This document shows, piece by piece, positions 19,478 to 29,264 of a stretch of DNA of 64,000 nt (positions are counted from its first letter, which is position 1; every line of letters begins with the position of its first letter). Location: the NCBI GenBank assembly GCA_020186115.1, contig WSYJ01000142.1:806001-870000 (forward strand). The letters run 5' to 3'. The DNA is from Histomonas meleagridis. Taxonomy: Eukaryota; Parabasalia; Tritrichomonadida; Dientamoebidae. The translations under genes were made by a program, and so were the position numbers. The notes beneath the pieces were generated by a model. The model was given only the letters and a program-made list of their open reading frames with translations. It made no database searches and was not told the origin of the DNA.

Positions 19478-22099
19478 ATGTTTTCTTTCTTCCTGGTCTG
19501 GGCATTCGCTGTTGACCAATCAACATTTCGGCAGTGCAAAGACTCCTTGTTCTGTGAAAGGAATAGGTTTGTTGAAGATCAGAAATGGTCTGTTATTTCT
19601 ACTGAATCTAAAATCGAAGATAATGTTTTCACAGTTCCAATCGAGAATCCAAGGTTTAAAAACCGCTTAAATCTCCTTGTTACTTTTAATCCAAATTTTG
19701 TACATTTTAAGATAACTCCTCCAACTGAAACATTTCAAAGATATGATTCTTCATCTGAGCCAACAATAGTAGACCAAGAAGCCTTAAAAGCGCGTTTTGA
19801 AATTGAAGAACATAAAAATGAAACACACATTACTTTAATTCGTTTAAATTCAAGAGTTGAAATTCAATTAAACCCATTCACAATTCATATATATGATCAT
19901 GACAATCTCAAATTATCTGCTGGCTATGATGATAAATCAATTTTTGAAACAAATGTTAACAAAGAAGAATATCCAGATTTATTCAAAACAGTTGAATTTA
20001 ACAAATACACAGAAACTCTTAAGAATGGCCCCACATCTGTTTCCATGTCATTTAAATTCCATGGTGATGTTAAATTCAGCGGATTAGCCACGCACACCCT
20101 ATCGTTAAACCTCCCGTCAACCGTCAAAACCGGCGAAGCGGTTACCGATCCCATCCGATTTTTCAACACTGATATTAATCACTTTGAAGTCAACTCTGTT
20201 ATGTCCATGTATGGATCCATTCCATTTTTAGTTGGTCATTCTACCGAAGAAAGCACAGGCTTATTCTGGTGTAATCCATCTGAGACATGGGTTGATGTTG
20301 ATTCCGAAGAACATACCACACGATTCATTTCTGAGTCAGGTTTCATCGACTTTTTTGTCTTTTGTGGTTCTCATAAAGAAGTCATTCAATCATATACAAC
20401 ATTAACAGGTAAGCCACCAATGCCACAAATATTCTCGTTAGGATATCATCAATCACGTTGGTCATATACGTCAACAAATGAAGTCCGAACAGTCACCAAG
20501 TCATTAGACAATGCCATGATTCCACACGAAGCCATTTGGCTCGACTTAGATCACACTGACGATAAGAAATATTTTACGTTTGATTCAAAGAATTTCAAAG
20601 ACATCAAAAATCTGACCAAAGAATTCTCACAAAATAACCGCCACATCATCACTTTGATTGACCCCCACCTCAAAGTTGAGCGCGATTACCAAATCTATTA
20701 CGAAGCTAAAGAAGGGAACTATTTTATTAAGAACAAGAACAACAAAGATTACTTTGCCAATTGTTGGCCAGGCCGTAGTGGTTGGGTTGACTTTCTAAAT
20801 CCATCAGCACGTGAATGGTGGTCCAAACAATATAATTATACATTATATCGTGGATCAAGTAAGTCAATATTCATATGGAATGATATGAATGAGCCAACAG
20901 TCTTTAAAGCGCCTGATGCAACATTACCACGTGATACAATCCATTACGGAGGTTATGAAGATCGTGATGTACATAATCTTTATGGACATTTTATGGTATT
21001 ATCGACTTATAATGGATTAGTTGATAGAGATGAAGACAAGAATGAACGGCCTTTCATCTTAACAAGAAGTTATTTCGCTGGCACACAAAAATATTCATTC
21101 ATGTGGACAGGTGATAACTCTGCTGATTGGGATCAATTACGTAATAGTCTTTCACAAGTATTAAGCTTAAGTATTTGTGGCTATAGTTTTTGTGGTTGTG
21201 ATGTCGGAGGGTTCTTTAATTCTCCCGATTATGAACTATTAACACGTTGGTATCAACTTGGCGCATTTTGTTATCCATTCTTTAGATGCCATTGTCATCA
21301 TTTAAGTGATCGCCGTGAGCCTTATACATTAAAAGATGAATGGTTCGAAGCAGCAAAGACTGCCATCCAAGAGAGATACAAATTGATTTACTTATGGTAT
21401 ACCGCTGCTTATCATTCATCGACTAATGGTACACCGATAATAACTCCGTTATGGATGGAATTTAATGATCCTGAAATCCAAGAAGTATCTTCACAAGTTT
21501 TAGTGGATGATATTCTTATGGTTAGTCCTGTATTGGAAAAAGGAGCGCATGAAGTTAATGTCTTCTTCCCGCGTAACTCGAGATGGTACGAGTTTAGGAC
21601 ATTAAACGAAATCAAAAACAATGGCGAAGTTATTTCAATACGTAACGTCGAAATTGAAGTTCCAGTCTTTATTAAAGGTGGGAAAATATTCGCATTGAAA
21701 CAAACACTAAGAAAAAGTGCAACGGACATGTTAAATGACCCATTCGAATTGATCGTTGCACTTGACAATAAGTTTGAGGCAACAGGTGACGTTTACGTTG
21801 ATGATGGTCATAGTTTTAACTTCAAAAAGAATAACGAATTCATTCATTTGAATGTCACTTTCGAAAATAACGTTCTGAAATTTGAAGGAGACGTTGATGC
21901 GAACAAAGATAGTGAATTCTGTCAGAACTTTGATGCTAAAATCGAAAAAATTCAAATCGCTGGTCTTGAAAAGATACCAAAAAGTATTAGGTCATCGAGA
22001 GAAGACGCTAAGATCCACTTCGAGGATGTGGACGGTGTTCTTGTAATTGATGCTGTAATAGGACTTAAGGAAGATTGTGCATTGACATTTGAGTACTAA
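19478..22099 (+). CDS. ER glucosidase II alpha-like GH31 alpha-glucosidase, 873 aa
   Basis: A signal peptide (MFSFFLVWAFAVDQ) is followed by FRQCKDSLFCERNR, the N-terminal hallmark of glucosidase II alpha (GANAB). The GH31 barrel contains IWNDMNEPTVF with nucleophile Asp469 and MWTGDNSADWDQL with acid/base Asp546. FSLGYHQSRWSY and GCDVGGFF are also typical. Length fits the family. The enzyme would trim glucose from N-glycans in the ER as part of glycoprotein quality control. There is no KDEL; the family is usually retained through a beta subunit, not seen here. Confidence 0.92.
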   Translation: MFSFFLVWAFAVDQSTFRQCKDSLFCERNRFVEDQKWSVISTESKIEDNVFTVPIENPRFKNRLNLLVTFNPNFVHFKITPPTETFQRYDSSSEPTIVDQEALKARFEIEEHKNETHITLIRLNSRVEIQLNPFTIHIYDHDNLKLSAGYDDKSIFETNVNKEEYPDLFKTVEFNKYTETLKNGPTSVSMSFKFHGDVKFSGLATHTLSLNLPSTVKTGEAVTDPIRFFNTDINHFEVNSVMSMYGSIPFLVGHSTEESTGLFWCNPSETWVDVDSEEHTTRFISESGFIDFFVFCGSHKEVIQSYTTLTGKPPMPQIFSLGYHQSRWSYTSTNEVRTVTKSLDNAMIPHEAIWLDLDHTDDKKYFTFDSKNFKDIKNLTKEFSQNNRHIITLIDPHLKVERDYQIYYEAKEGNYFIKNKNNKDYFANCWPGRSGWVDFLNPSAREWWSKQYNYTLYRGSSKSIFIWNDMNEPTVFKAPDATLPRDTIHYGGYEDRDVHNLYGHFMVLSTYNGLVDRDEDKNERPFILTRSYFAGTQKYSFMWTGDNSADWDQLRNSLSQVLSLSICGYSFCGCDVGGFFNSPDYELLTRWYQLGAFCYPFFRCHCHHLSDRREPYTLKDEWFEAAKTAIQERYKLIYLWYTAAYHSSTNGTPIITPLWMEFNDPEIQEVSSQVLVDDILMVSPVLEKGAHEVNVFFPRNSRWYEFRTLNEIKNNGEVISIRNVEIEVPVFIKGGKIFALKQTLRKSATDMLNDPFELIVALDNKFEATGDVYVDDGHSFNFKKNNEFIHLNVTFENNVLKFEGDVDANKDSEFCQNFDAKIEKIQIAGLEKIPKSIRSSREDAKIHFEDVDGVLVIDAVIGLKEDCALTFEY

Positions 22100-22675
22100 A
22101 AAAAACAAATAAAAAATATTAAACATATCAAAATAAATAATTTTTATTATGCTCTGTGACGCGTTTTTAATAATGGAATTAAAATTCGAAGTTCTAAATG
22201 CAAAAATCATTTGGAAATAACAATTGTTATGAAAATTTGTGTTTTTAAAGTTGTTCTTTATGTTTTCTTGTATAAGAGCACAATAATAATTGCAACCAAA
22301 GCGACGACGCCAATGGTTACTCCAATAATTAAACATTTTTGATTTTAATCTTTAGTATACATAATAAAATGTATAAAAATGAAATGAAATATAGATTTAA
22401 AAAATCATAATGCTTTAGTGAAAGTTTCTTCATGCTAAGAGTGTGTTATGTATAAAAATTAATTTTGATATAACGTTTAAAAATATTTTAATGTCGAAAA
22501 GGCTGTTGCTCAACAAATTGTTCCTTCATATCGATATTTCATGTTGATGTAAATTTAGCTTTACCTCAAAACGTACATGGAAAGCATTGTCCTTATCATT
22601 TGTATAATAAAACTAATCAAAAAGGTTTTCAAAAACTAAAAAGAGAAAACAATTTCAAATAAAATTTTTATTGTA
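22100..22675. other. Intergenic, with an orphan membrane-anchor remnant
   Basis: AT-rich spacer between two plus-strand genes. Apart from the minus-strand transmembrane remnant at 22258-22346 nothing is recognised. Confidence 0.5.
22258..22346 (-). pseudogene. Orphan C-terminal transmembrane tail remnant
   Basis: After an in-frame stop, about 28 minus-strand codons encode a single strong helix (LIIGVTIGVVALVAIIIVLL) ending YKKT and a stop. This is the usual C-terminal anchor of a trichomonad surface protein, but no ectodomain precedes it. Probably the last trace of a lost gene; chance is possible. Confidence 0.35.
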
Positions 22676-24037
22676 ATGTCATCTCGAGAAGGATGGTTGT
22701 ACAAAAAAGGGAAATTTTTTAGGAATTGGAAAAGGAGGTGGTATGTATTACAAGATAATCATTTAAGTTATTCCCAAAAACAAGGAAAAAGATCAATTAA
22801 AAGAATAAATCTTCAAAACGTACAAGCAATTGAAATATTAAATGAGGAAAATAAACAACAAGCATTTCAAATTGTGTTTTTTGGATCAAAAACTATAAAA
22901 CTTTATGCGAAAAATAAAGATGATTGTATAAATTGGGTTGGAGCTCTTGAAAGAGAAAGAGCTCGAATTCAAACCAAATCTGATCAAAATTCAAAAGCCA
23001 AAAATAATGAGCCAAAAATTATTGGACTTCAAGATTTGAATATAATACGTGTTTTAGGTCGTGGTAAGTTTAGTAAAGTTAGTGTTGTTCGGAATAAGCA
23101 TACAAAAAAACTATATGCAATGAAATCAATGAGTAAAAGACTTCTTGAAGAAATGGAGAATATTGAACAAAGTTTAACAGAAAAAAATATTTTATTCCAA
23201 CTAAATCATCCATTTCTTGTGTCTGCACATTATTCATTTCAAACTCCACAAAAAATATTTATTATTCTTGATTATATTCCAGGCGGTGAATTATTTTCAA
23301 GACTAAGAGAAGAAGGACGTTTCAGTGAAGAACGTGTAAGATTTTATGCTGCAGAAATACTTTTAGGAATTGGATATTTACATAAAAAAGGATATGTGTA
23401 TAGAGATCTTAAACCAGAAAATATTTTAGTTGATTATAATGGTCACATTAAAATCACTGATCTTGGACTTGCTAAAGGACAAATGAATTCTGACTCAACT
23501 ACTACAACATTTTGTGGAACCCCTGAATACATTGCACCAGAAATGATTCAACAAATACCTTATACACGTTCTGTTGATTGGTGGAGTTATGGAATTCTTC
23601 TCTTCGAAATGATTTCGGGACTTCCTCCTTTTTATGATGAAAATACTAAAAAAATGTATCATAAGATTTTAACAGAAGATATTATCTTTCCTCCATATTT
23701 TTCGGATGAGGCTGCAGATTTAATATCAAAACTCTTAGATAGAAATCCATCAACAAGATTAGGTTCTTCTGAAAATGATGCAGAAGATATTAAGAGCCAT
23801 CCGTTTTTCAATTCAATCAATTGGGATGATGTTTTAAACTTAAAATATACTCCCGAATGGATACCTGTAATAAGTAGTGAAACAGATACAAGTAATTTTG
23901 ATGAAGAATTTACTAAAGAGGATGCAGTCGTCTCTTTCGAAGATGAAAGTCTTATTGTGAATGAAACTCAAAAGGCATTTGATGGATTCACATGCACGAA
24001 AGATGATTCACTTGGAGACATGTTAAATAATAAGTAA
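22676..24037 (+). CDS. PKB/AKT-like kinase: PH domain plus AGC kinase, 453 aa
   Basis: PH domain at about residues 4-97, starting EGWLYKKGKFFRNWKRRWYVL and ending INWVGALERERARI. The AGC kinase domain spans about 118-375 with GRGKFSKVSVV, AMKSM, YRDLKPEN, DLG in place of DFG (ITDLGLAKG), and the activation loop TFCGTPEYIAPEM. The C-terminal tail has FDEEFTKED and a hydrophobic motif FDGFTCT (F-x-x-F-T), the TORC2-type site. DLG in place of DFG occurs in some active kinases. The layout is that of AKT, recruited to phosphoinositides. Complete. Confidence 0.92.
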   Translation: MSSREGWLYKKGKFFRNWKRRWYVLQDNHLSYSQKQGKRSIKRINLQNVQAIEILNEENKQQAFQIVFFGSKTIKLYAKNKDDCINWVGALERERARIQTKSDQNSKAKNNEPKIIGLQDLNIIRVLGRGKFSKVSVVRNKHTKKLYAMKSMSKRLLEEMENIEQSLTEKNILFQLNHPFLVSAHYSFQTPQKIFIILDYIPGGELFSRLREEGRFSEERVRFYAAEILLGIGYLHKKGYVYRDLKPENILVDYNGHIKITDLGLAKGQMNSDSTTTTFCGTPEYIAPEMIQQIPYTRSVDWWSYGILLFEMISGLPPFYDENTKKMYHKILTEDIIFPPYFSDEAADLISKLLDRNPSTRLGSSENDAEDIKSHPFFNSINWDDVLNLKYTPEWIPVISSETDTSNFDEEFTKEDAVVSFEDESLIVNETQKAFDGFTCTKDDSLGDMLNNK

Positions 24038-24267
24038 TGATTTTTTCTAAATTTTAATAAATTATATTCAAAACTTTTAAAATAAAAATTGATTTTGGTC
24101 AAATTATTCTTAATTATAAAGATTTTAAGTAAAAACAAATATATTTATTGATTTTAAATAAATAAATATATATATAGAGCATTCCATTATATGCCAATGC
24201 AAACTAATTATTGACTTTACAATATAAGGAATAATATAATTTGATTTAAATTAAACATCGCCAAATG

Positions 24268-24268
<1 letters not shown>

Positions 24269-24295
<27 letters not shown>
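24269..24295. repeat. (TA)n microsatellite
   Basis: About 13 TA units between the convergent 3' ends of the PKB-like gene and the surface protein gene. Confidence 0.9.
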
Positions 24296-24299
<4 letters not shown>

Positions 24300-24302
24300 T
24301 AA

Positions 24303-25832
24303 TTAAATATTATCAGTGATGTTATTTTCTTGAAAATCTTTAGCAAATGGATCTTCTTCAATATGCGGAATATTAATTCCTGATGAGAAATTATATGTTT
24401 TCTCAGTTTCTTCAGAATTTGTATTTTCATTTTCGGAATCTGTTTCAGATTCTTTAGAATTTCGTTTTCGAATAAATAAAATGATAAGTAATAATATAAT
24501 TAATATAACGATAATAACACAAACAACAACAATAATAATAACTGTCGTTTGATTATCATTTTGGTTGGAAACATCATTAGTTTCAACATTAAAATAATAT
24601 TTTAAATAATATGAATAATATATAGTATATTGAATAATTGTATATTTGTAATAAATAAATTCTATATGCGTGAAAATATATGTTGTATTTAAATATGTTA
24701 AAGAATATGAATTAGTTAGAAATGAGTTATCGATAATAAATGTTTCTGTAATTAATGCTGATAATGAAATGGAATATGTTATGTTTCCATATGTACAACT
24801 TTGCATGAATGTATTTGATTGTGTAAATAAATTTGATTGCGTGTATGTGTTTGATATAGTATACGTATTACTATTCGTAAATGTATTTGTACTAATATTT
24901 AAATCAAAATGATATGAATATTCACAGCCTGGTTGTAATTTTTCGATTGCAAGTGCTTTACTATATGTATTTTCAGCAGCAACAATAATTATTTCAATAC
25001 CTTCATCAAATGTTTGTGGAAATAATACCATATCGCATTTAATTGTTTCGTCATCCCTAAAAGTACAAAGATTTGTAATGTTCCAATTTTCAAGCGGAAG
25101 TGTTCCATTATTAATGTATGTTGTCCCATTATATATATCAAATGTTCCATTATGTTTTATGCCATTAAGAAAAATTAATGGAATCGAAGAAAGTTTCGTG
25201 TTGAGAATGGAATAAAAATGTATATTTAAAATTAAAAATGTCATTTTATGGCTGAATGTCAAACTAATAGATTGCACAGCAGAAGTTGGAATATCCTTTT
25301 TTTGAGCATACATGAAATTAAACCCTTTTTGATTTGAGATATTTTGATTACTTGTATCTTGAATCAATAAGTTTGAATTATTTAGATTTGTATTATATGG
25401 ATAATAACAATACATATTTATAGGTAATCCAATAGCAGATGAATATTTTTTTGATGAATTAAAAAAATTATTGGATTTAGTGATAAAAGGAATATTACTT
25501 ATATTCCCCTCTATAAATACACCAATTGTATCGCCTGACTCCCATGAATCTATGTATGAAAATAATATGATGTTAAGCATGGACAAAGTTTGTTTAAACA
25601 TGTTATTTGTGATTTTGTCTCGCATACTACTTGGGACTTTGTTTTTAATAGCCATCAAATTTCTGAAATTTTCGGTATTTGAACCAGTAAATTCAGTTGA
25701 TCTTGAAGATTCTTTATCTGTTATTTCGATTTGTCCTGGTGTTATAGCGATAGCAAGTGTTGCAGTTACAGGAGGCAATTGTGTTTTGATGTATTCATAA
25801 GAAAATATTGATGCAGCAAAAAAGAATAGCAA
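24303..25832 (-). CDS. Surface membrane protein with Ser/Thr-rich stalk, TM helix and acidic DPF tail, about 509 aa
   Basis: Signal-like N-terminus (LLFFFAASIFSYEY), a beta-rich ectodomain of unknown family with many N-x-S/T sites, then a repetitive Ser/Thr/Asn stalk (SNTFTNSNTYTISNTYTQSN), an aromatic segment (IEFIYYKYTIIQYTIYY), a long helix near residues 430-450 and an acidic cytoplasmic tail with EEDPFAKDFQE. Stalk, helix and tail match the second BspA-like protein (36038-37909). The start is odd: the frame has no ATG before the signal sequence (25832 is TTG). Further upstream an in-frame ATG is separated from it by a TGA, so it may be a recent pseudogene. Confidence 0.65.
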   Translation of the reverse strand: MLFFFAASIFSYEYIKTQLPPVTATLAIAITPGQIEITDKESSRSTEFTGSNTENFRNLMAIKNKVPSSMRDKITNNMFKQTLSMLNIILFSYIDSWESGDTIGVFIEGNISNIPFITKSNNFFNSSKKYSSAIGLPINMYCYYPYNTNLNNSNLLIQDTSNQNISNQKGFNFMYAQKKDIPTSAVQSISLTFSHKMTFLILNIHFYSILNTKLSSIPLIFLNGIKHNGTFDIYNGTTYINNGTLPLENWNITNLCTFRDDETIKCDMVLFPQTFDEGIEIIIVAAENTYSKALAIEKLQPGCEYSYHFDLNISTNTFTNSNTYTISNTYTQSNLFTQSNTFMQSCTYGNITYSISLSALITETFIIDNSFLTNSYSLTYLNTTYIFTHIEFIYYKYTIIQYTIYYSYYLKYYFNVETNDVSNQNDNQTTVIIIVVVCVIIVILIILLLIILFIRKRNSKESETDSENENTNSEETEKTYNFSSGINIPHIEEDPFAKDFQENNITDNI

Positions 25833-26251
25833 TGTTTTAGTTTTGAATCAGCCTCGAACGGTTTCTTCTATTGTTTTTGACTTTGAAAGCATTCAATTTT
25901 CTATCGTTAAAGTTGTGCATGCTGTTAATTTACCTTTCACTAGAATTAGTAAATTAAATCATATTTTAAATACATATCTACAAAGCAAATTGCACTAAAG
26001 AACTCAAATAATGTCAAGCAAAATGATTCGTAATTAATTTTCAAAATCTAATGATTCATCATTGTTATTAATTTTTAATATTTAATTCTTATCTACCACT
26101 AGAACTTCCATTATCTTTATTTTTTCAAATTTTGTAAACATTAAATTTAGCAATATCACCACACCAATTGTAACATTGAGCTTATTAAAATTTGTATAAA
26201 AAATATATATATTTTATTCAAACACTTCTATAATACACAAATAAAATATGT
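25833..26251. other. Intergenic, nothing recognised
   Basis: Spacer upstream of the surface protein and downstream of the BET-like gene, both minus strand. Contains AACGATAGAA, a MYB-site-like sequence, upstream of the surface protein frame. Confidence 0.45.
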
Positions 26252-26941
26252 TCATTTAACATTTCCTTTTCCCTTCGGAAGTTTGTTTTTCACAAAAATG
26301 TCCATTAAATACAAAGTATATGGATCAAGATTTTTCAAGTCAAAATCAACTGTACCAACGATTCTGTTGTACTCTGGTTGGTAGTGAGATAAAATTGCCA
26401 TAAATTGATGAACATCTTTATCTGATTTGAGTTGAAGAATATTTTGTTTTAACTGATCAATATTAACATTGGGAATAGGTTGACGCGTAAAAGTTGCGCC
26501 AATCATTGGAACCGGAATAAATGTTTTGGATTCCAAAAAATCCTGATAATTTTGCCCAGAAGTTGGAAGATTGTTTGTAAAATTACTTAACTCTTCAACG
26601 AACCGTGAAATACAAGAAACCCATGGAGTTGAGTTTTGAGCTAAGATTGGTTTGGATTCATTTAATATCATTTTGTGGATTGCCATCAAACAAATCGAAA
26701 GTTCTGTATCAATACCAAGAAATCTAGTAATGTTGACCACAGTTTCATTCAGATCTTGAAAGTAATCAGTAGTTGTTTGATATTTATTGTGAATTAAAAA
26801 ATCATAGATTCGAAAAAAATCGAGATTTTCCTGTGGATTTTGGAAAACAGTCTTAAACATCATTTCGAATGCTTTCCCTAAAGGTGAATTTAATGATTTT
26901 TCGAATATATCTAAACAAAATGAACAAATCTCTGTTTTCAT
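26252..26941 (-). CDS. BET-like protein: degenerate bromodomain plus NET domain, 229 aa
   Basis: The C-terminal 65 residues fit a NET (extra-terminal) domain: LKQNILQLKSDKDVHQFMAIL, a polar stretch, then VDFDLKNLDPYTLYLMDIFV, matching the family's E-I-D-F-x-x-L-x-P-x-T-L-x-x-L. The first 100 residues have bromodomain-like spacing (FEMMFKTVF, then NKYQTTTDYFQDLNETVVNI) but lack a clear acetyl-lysine-binding Asn. Expected role is chromatin binding in transcription; inferred. It shares a 58-bp divergent promoter with the Hsp70 gene. Confidence 0.5.
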   Translation of the reverse strand: MKTEICSFCLDIFEKSLNSPLGKAFEMMFKTVFQNPQENLDFFRIYDFLIHNKYQTTTDYFQDLNETVVNITRFLGIDTELSICLMAIHKMILNESKPILAQNSTPWVSCISRFVEELSNFTNNLPTSGQNYQDFLESKTFIPVPMIGATFTRQPIPNVNIDQLKQNILQLKSDKDVHQFMAILSHYQPEYNRIVGTVDFDLKNLDPYTLYLMDIFVKNKLPKGKGNVK

Positions 26942-26955
26942 CCTTTTTATTCACG

Positions 26956-26973
26956 TCACTTTTTGCAAAAGTG
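26956..26973. promoter_or_regulatory. Palindromic bidirectional initiator between BET-like and Hsp70-like genes
   Basis: TCACTTTTTGCAAAAGTGC contains CACTTTT, TGC, AAAAGTG: a perfect 7-bp inverted repeat centred in the 58 bp between the two start codons. The plus strand reads TCACTTTTT and the minus strand GCACTTTTG, so each divergent gene gets a similar initiator-like element. Confidence 0.55.
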
Positions 26974-26999
26974 CTGTCCTATCGTTTACATAAAGCCAA

Positions 27000-29264
27000 A
27001 TGTTATTATTTCTTCTTTATCTTCCAGATACATTATCTTCCATTTATGGCATAGACTTCGGCTCTCAAAATGTAAGGGTATCTATTGGCGTCCCAGGAAA
27101 GCCAGTCGCAATTGTTCCAAATGACGAAGGTTATCGAGCAACTCCAAATTATCTTGGATATGAACAAAACACTGAATTTACCAATGTATCTCAGGCGGAA
27201 TGGGTTGTAGGAAGCAATGCAGCTAGGATTTATCAAAAAGATCCAAATCGTGCTGTAAAAAATCCTTTTCAATATTTCAACACAAATCAAGTTCCAATTG
27301 AAGGTGTAAATCCAATCACATTAGGAGCAATTACTCTTTCACTCTATTTGAAAAATTTCATGAAACAACACGATAAATTAATTATTACAGTTCCATCAAT
27401 CTTTCCACCACAAGCAAGAAGGAGAATTGTTCAATCGTTATCCCTTCTTAACATTTCTTCTGCTCAAATATTAGATTCAAATGTTGCAGTTGCCACATTA
27501 TATGCAATTGAAAGATTGAAAAAATCTAATGATCATGAAAACGTTACTGAAAACGTAATGTTTGTTGACATTGGATCCATTCAAACCGAAATATCCAACT
27601 GGAAATTTGAACGTTTAACTTCTGGTGTTATTCGAATTGAATTATTAGATTATCGTTTTAGTGATGAAATTGGTGGTGGATATATTGATGATGTACTTTA
27701 TGAATATGTTGTTCAAAAGCTTCCATGTTCACCTACACCATCTGAATCTAAAAGTATTCGACAATTAATGATAAAATGCAAAGAACGTCTTGCATCAGGG
27801 CATGATCAATCCCTTAATCTTCTTGACATGTTTAATATTTCTATTCCTATTACCACAGCTCTAATTGATGAAATTGCATCAGGCATAATTTCAAAACTTT
27901 ACAATTTATTTAACGGAATCCAAATTAACGGCTCCATTGAACTTATTGGCGGTTCAACACGACTTCCATCATTTCATAAAGTGATTCAAGAAAGATTTTC
28001 GAATCATTCAATTCGTCGCTCATTAAATTCAGATGAAGCTGTAGCATTCGGTGCCACATATTATTCCTCATTACAATCGGGAACAATTATTGGGTCACGT
28101 TTAGAAATAATTCGTCCATCCATATATGGCCTTGAATTCTTCTGTAATAATCGATTAACAAAACTTATTCGAACGGGAGAAATTAGTGATCGTAAATCGA
28201 TTACAATGCATAAGTTTAAAGATTTTAATTTTTCATTATATGTAACAAAAGATATACAAAATGATAACATAACATCCAAAGTATATAACTCTGTTAGAAA
28301 TGATTTTACTAACGTTAGTCTTCTCGGGTTAACAGAAATCACAAGGAACATTACAAATCGTATAGCAAATGGAAGTAAGCCATTCATACGTATTAATTTC
28401 GGTAGGTCTCAAGTTCTTGATTGTCATGATTATATATCGTCATCACTTTCTGCTAATGTATCCATTAATGTCAGCATTAAAGGCGAATATAATTCTCTTG
28501 AATCAGCACCAATGAATACGAATCTTCGAAGTAAATTAATGTTTTCCGATGAAATTAATTTCAACAAGACAAATAATATTAATTTCATCAAAGATTATAT
28601 TAACACTTCAACAGAAAGAAAACTTCATGCTGAAGTATTAAATAAACTTGAAAGTTTTATCATCGATCTTCAAGATAAGATCCAATACGATAATGATTTC
28701 GCCGATGTTATAACAGACGAAGAAAAATCCGAAATCATAAACATATTATCACATGAAAAAGAAGCAATTGATTTCTCAGGCGCACGTGTCACAAGTAAAG
28801 AACTTGAAAAACGTTATGAGAAAATCGAAGAAAAACTTTCGGATATATTAAATCGATATAATGAATATAAACAACGGCCATTGTACATAATGAAATTAAA
28901 TAAAACAATACAAAGGGCATATAACGAATTAGAAAAGGCGAATACTGATAATCAAACAATTTCCGAATTTAAGGAAATTATCCAAAAAGGCGAAGAAATG
29001 ATAAATGATACATTAAAAATCGAACCGAAGAATAACCCAAACATATTCATTAAGGACTTACAAGAACAAGAACGAAGGCTATTGAGGAGATTCTCAAGTT
29101 TGAAGGCGCCACGTAAAGTGTATAAGCAAACAAATTCAACAACTAAAGTAAAAGATAATAATTCGAAAATGAATGTGACGAATAATGAAACTGATCATAG
29201 TAATAATCAATCAGAAATTATTCGAAATGACCAAAATGAATCAAATTTCTCAAAGGAATTGTAA
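27000..29264 (+). CDS. ER Hsp70 superfamily protein, Grp170/HYOU1/Lhs1-like, 754 aa
   Basis: A short hydrophobic leader (MLLFLLYLPDTLSSIYG) leads directly into the ATPase strand GIDFGSQNVRVSIG. Other actin-fold motifs: FVDIGSIQTEIS (phosphate 2) and IELIGGSTRLPSF (adenosine). The sequence is divergent and followed by a beta domain and a long Lys/Glu-rich helical tail, the arrangement of Grp170/Lhs1, an ER nucleotide-exchange chaperone. There is no KDEL-type ending. ATG 27000 is right at the leader. Confidence 0.85.
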   Translation: MLLFLLYLPDTLSSIYGIDFGSQNVRVSIGVPGKPVAIVPNDEGYRATPNYLGYEQNTEFTNVSQAEWVVGSNAARIYQKDPNRAVKNPFQYFNTNQVPIEGVNPITLGAITLSLYLKNFMKQHDKLIITVPSIFPPQARRRIVQSLSLLNISSAQILDSNVAVATLYAIERLKKSNDHENVTENVMFVDIGSIQTEISNWKFERLTSGVIRIELLDYRFSDEIGGGYIDDVLYEYVVQKLPCSPTPSESKSIRQLMIKCKERLASGHDQSLNLLDMFNISIPITTALIDEIASGIISKLYNLFNGIQINGSIELIGGSTRLPSFHKVIQERFSNHSIRRSLNSDEAVAFGATYYSSLQSGTIIGSRLEIIRPSIYGLEFFCNNRLTKLIRTGEISDRKSITMHKFKDFNFSLYVTKDIQNDNITSKVYNSVRNDFTNVSLLGLTEITRNITNRIANGSKPFIRINFGRSQVLDCHDYISSSLSANVSINVSIKGEYNSLESAPMNTNLRSKLMFSDEINFNKTNNINFIKDYINTSTERKLHAEVLNKLESFIIDLQDKIQYDNDFADVITDEEKSEIINILSHEKEAIDFSGARVTSKELEKRYEKIEEKLSDILNRYNEYKQRPLYIMKLNKTIQRAYNELEKANTDNQTISEFKEIIQKGEEMINDTLKIEPKNNPNIFIKDLQEQERRLLRRFSSLKAPRKVYKQTNSTTKVKDNNSKMNVTNNETDHSNNQSEIIRNDQNESNFSKEL

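Noticed and set aside
27033-27290. Minus-strand ORF across the Hsp70 N-terminus
   Set aside because: Antisense shadow of conserved ATPase-domain coding sequence.
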